This document shows positions 61,699 to 64,000 of a stretch of 64,000 nt of DNA, piece after piece; position 1 is the first letter of the stretch, and each line of letters starts with the position of its first letter. Source of the stretch: Coenobita brevimanus (Eukaryota; Arthropoda; Malacostraca; Decapoda; Coenobitidae). Location: positions 15,465,175 through 15,529,174 of the forward strand of contig CM064690.1 in the NCBI GenBank assembly GCA_032717465.1. The letters are read 5' to 3'. A program made the translations under genes and the position numbers. The notes below the pieces were generated by a model, which was given only the letters and a program-made list of their open reading frames with translations, searched no databases and was not told the origin of the DNA.

Positions 61699-62337
61699 TC
61701 AAACCTCAAATGGATCACTCAAAGAACCACCCACAATTACCTTACAAAAAGTACCTTCATGCTGGCTTCTAATAATATTTACAAACTTTTCTGGTATACC
61801 ATAGAATCTCATAATTTTCAACATAGCTCCACGTGAAACACTATCAAACGCCTTTTCAAAATCCACAAAACACATGCTAAGTGGCATTTTCATCTCATTA
61901 GCTTGTTGCATTAGTTGCCTTACAATAAAAATCTGATCATTACAACCTCGACCCTTTCTAAATCCCGCTTGTGCTTCTCTTAAAATTTTATCAATTACTG
62001 GCTCTATTCTGTTCAACAAGATTTTGGAAAAGACTTTTGCAACTACAGGTGTCAAAGTTATCCCCCTCCAATTGCCATACACACTTAAATCTCCCTTTTT
62101 TGGTATTTTTATAATCACTCCATTTTTCCACTCTTCTGGAATTCCACCATTATCCCAAGCCACATTAAAAAGTTTCAAAAGTGCATTCATCAACTCATCA
62201 TTTTCCACCTTAAGCATTTCAGAAAATATTCCATCCTCTCCTGGGGCCTTAAAATTCCTTAATTCCTTCGTAGATTTTGCCACCTCTTCCAAAGTTATAT
62301 CCCCTGTTTCTATCTGCAAATCTCTCTCGGCTGGCAA
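61699..62337 (-). pseudogene. RTE reverse transcriptase palm segment
   Basis: 213 codons. FKAPGEDGIFSEMLK and IPEEWKNGVIIKIPKKGDLS lead to NWRGITLTPVVAKVFSKIL, QAGFRKGRGCNDQIF and CFVDFEKAFDSVSR (motif A, catalytic Asp). The frame stops before motif C, which is found in a different frame at 61326-61568 (LDYADDIVLI). Confidence 0.88.
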
Positions 62338-62626
62338 AATGTCCTCTTCAGCTGGGATTGGTCTATTTAGAATATATTCAAAATGCTCTTTCCACCTTCC
62401 TTTTATATCCTAATCTTTAATCATCAAGTTATCATTTCTATCTCGTACAGGTATTCCCTTCCTCCTCTTTTCAGTTCCAGTTAACTCCTTTATGGCTTGA
62501 TACTCTGCTGAACTTAATTTCTGTCTCTGTTGCCTTTTCATCATATAACCTCCTCTTATCACGTCTAACAAGTCTTTTTACTTCAGAATGTAGACTCCAG
62601 TACTTTGCTCTAAGTACTTCAACTAC

Positions 62627-62974
62627 CTAGCCATCAACATGTTGTTCTTCACTTCTTAACTTCGCCTCTTTCCTTTTCTGAATTGCATTCCATGTTTCAT
62701 CAGACATGTACTTTTTCCTTCTCGCTTTTCCCTTTTTGTTAATAGTAACCTTAGCACTCTCATGCAAAACCTCTTTTACCTCTCTCCACATTTGATTAAT
62801 ATCATTTTCTTCAGATTCCATCAAAGTCTGCAGGACTAAAAACCTATTCCTACATTCCCGCCGAAACTTTTCCTTCCTGTTCTCGTCATTTCTCAGTTCA
62901 TCAAAATCATATTTATTACCTCCTGTACAATTACCATTAACGTTTCTCTTAAGTTGCATTTTAATCTTTGACAC
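62627..62974 (-). pseudogene. Linker between endonuclease and RT of the RTE element
   Basis: 115 codons, Lys/Arg/Glu-rich (YMSDETWNAIQKRKEAKLRS). A helical linker with a W(K/N)xIxxR-type phrase is usual here in RTE-like elements. No catalytic residues are expected. Confidence 0.65.
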
Positions 62975-63216
62975 AACAAGTTGATCAGTACCTATATCTG
63001 ACCCCCCTCCTTACCCAAACATCTTGCAAATAACTCCTATGCCTTCTTCTAATTGGAATGTGGTCAGTCTGGTTACAATATTTACCACTTGGCGAAATCT
63101 AAGTAGTTCTATGTATTTTCCTATGCTCAAAGATAGTTCCACCAATCGTAAGGTCATTTGCTCCCCCCCCTAAAAAAAAAAAAAAAAAAAAATCCAAATC
63201 GCACCCCATTTTCGTT

Positions 63217-63669
63217 TCATATACCAACATCTTCCTTACCCATACAATCTTCATAGCCATCCCTACTACTACCGACAATCGCATTAAAATCACCAGTGCA
63301 AACTAACACATCACGTCTTGCCACTCTGTTCATTACATCCTGCAGCTTCTCATAAAAGTCATCCTTCATTTCATCAGCAGCCTCATTTGTCGGAGCGTAC
63401 CCTACAACCAGACTGATATTACCATGGTCAGATTTTAAACGAACATAAAGCAAGCGCTCATTAATTGGCTCAAACTTACATAGTGCCTTGCAAGCATCTC
63501 TACTCAGCAGTAGGCCTACTCCTTGGTAATGATTTCCATCACTCCTACCAGAAACCAACAAAGTAATACCATCTTCCAAATTCATTTTATCAACTCCAAG
63601 CAAACTCGTTTCTGTAAGAGCACAAATATCTGTATTGTGTTCCTTGATCACTGAAATAAGTTCTTCCAT
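63217..63669 (-). pseudogene. RTE endonuclease segment
   Basis: 150 codons. LTETSLLG (metal-binding Glu), VVGYAPTN and GDFNAIVG (catalytic Asp/Asn) are present. The domain continues in another frame to the SDH-like block near 63000 (WVRRGSDIGTDQLVV), where the usual catalytic His is replaced by Gln. The enzyme is probably inactive. Confidence 0.8.
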
Positions 63670-63715
63670 TTTACCAGCCTGATTGAGCGTTCGAAAATTC
63701 CAATTTCCTATCCTT

Positions 63716-64000
63716 ATTTTATTTATTTATTTTTATTTTTTAACTTATTCCTACACCGTGGGATTCTTAGCACCCCCTGCCCACTTTAGGGCTGCACGGA
63801 AATGAGGGCCATTGCTTCATAACCAGAGTTCAAGATTTCTTAGGCAGAACAAATATTTTACCCTGGAGCCAATGCCAGTGGCTCGCGGGAACCAGACAAT
63901 GGAGAGAGGAAATTAACTAAAAGAAAATAAAATGCAGAGGGTTAGGACAGACAAAATACAAGGGTAAGAGAGACAGGAGAGAGAATGTAGATAAAAGTGT
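63716..64000. other. AAAT-rich junction and unassigned sequence
   Basis: An A/T run made of TTTA units (63716-63740) adjoins the truncated 5' end of the RTE element. The rest (GTGGGATTCTTAGCACCCCC onward) is unassigned and ends at the window edge. Confidence 0.4.

Larger units (their letters stand above)
60783..63715 (-). mobile_element. Decayed RTE-type non-LTR retrotransposon
   Basis: Reading on the minus strand from 63715: IRIGNWNFRTLNQAGKMEEL (start of the endonuclease), the rest of the endonuclease to about 63217, DLTIGGTIFEHRKIH (about 63150), a linker (62627-62974), RT palm (61699-62337), a YADD segment (61326-61568) and the C-terminus (60785-61012). The order and wording are those of RTE-like elements, whose endonuclease is often annotated in hosts as craniofacial development protein 2-like. 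Several frameshifts make it non-functional. It is about 2.9 kb, 5'-truncated at or just before the first endonuclease motif. The 3' end runs into (TA)n. Confidence 0.85.

Overview
This is eukaryotic, intron- and repeat-rich arthropod-type DNA, most likely from a decapod crustacean and perhaps a brachyuran crab. The taxon is an inference: dinucleotide arrays are extremely dense, a Jockey-type LINE is dominant, and tRNA- and 5S-derived SINEs are present. No bacterial-style operon, rRNA operon, CRISPR array or complete host gene is visible. Nearly all long open frames are low-complexity translations of (CA)n, (TA)n, (CT)n or polypyrimidine tracts, or pieces of non-LTR retrotransposons.

Layout. 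0-8 kb: end of a Jockey-like LINE (1-391), a degenerate CCA-rich array, a tRNA-type SINE near 3.2 kb, and a dispersed repeat at 6.8-8.0 kb split by an 872-bp element with terminal inverted repeats. 8-16 kb: microsatellites, purine and pyrimidine tracts, a 16-bp minisatellite and a 21-bp hairpin. 16.6-19.4 kb: one 2.76-kb GT-rich minisatellite. 19.5-23.6 kb: a decayed, near-full-length Jockey-like copy carrying a 380-bp insertion. 24-30 kb: (TA)n, a cryptic GTAATG array split by another element, SINEs and a hAT-like MITE. 30.6-32.7 kb: a 2.1-kb element with ~160-bp inverted ends and a nested foldback. 35-40 kb: many degenerate copies of a short dispersed motif, then CA-rich modular repeats.

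41.2-42.7 kb holds the only stretch that looks like host coding sequence. It is a 211-nt first coding exon (42500-42710) with a good Kozak context and a consensus CAG|GTAAGT donor, encoding an acidic, Ser/Pro-rich N-terminus. A weaker candidate exon lies at 41261. 46-64 kb is mostly LINE material on the minus strand: a short Jockey-like fragment, two RT fragments, one almost intact Jockey-like element (50010-53306, a single frameshift, probable 10-bp target duplication), a CR1/Jockey-type fragment (59.4-60.65 kb) and a decayed RTE-type element (60.8-63.7 kb). Between them lie a hAT-like MITE with a perfect 8-bp duplication, a tRNA-SINE and a 5S-rRNA-derived SINE.

How the parts relate. Several retroposon 3' ends finish directly in tandem repeats ((TA)n, (GATA)n, (ATGA)n), which links LINE/SINE activity to the microsatellites. 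The 5S-derived SINE shares its 3' end with a dispersed repeat seen at five other places, as expected for a SINE that borrows the tail of a partner LINE. A short motif, CAGACGATTTTATTCAGCTT, recurs more than 20 times in both orientations and is the most unusual unexplained signal. All homology statements come from reading the sequence and aligning copies by eye; no database search was run.
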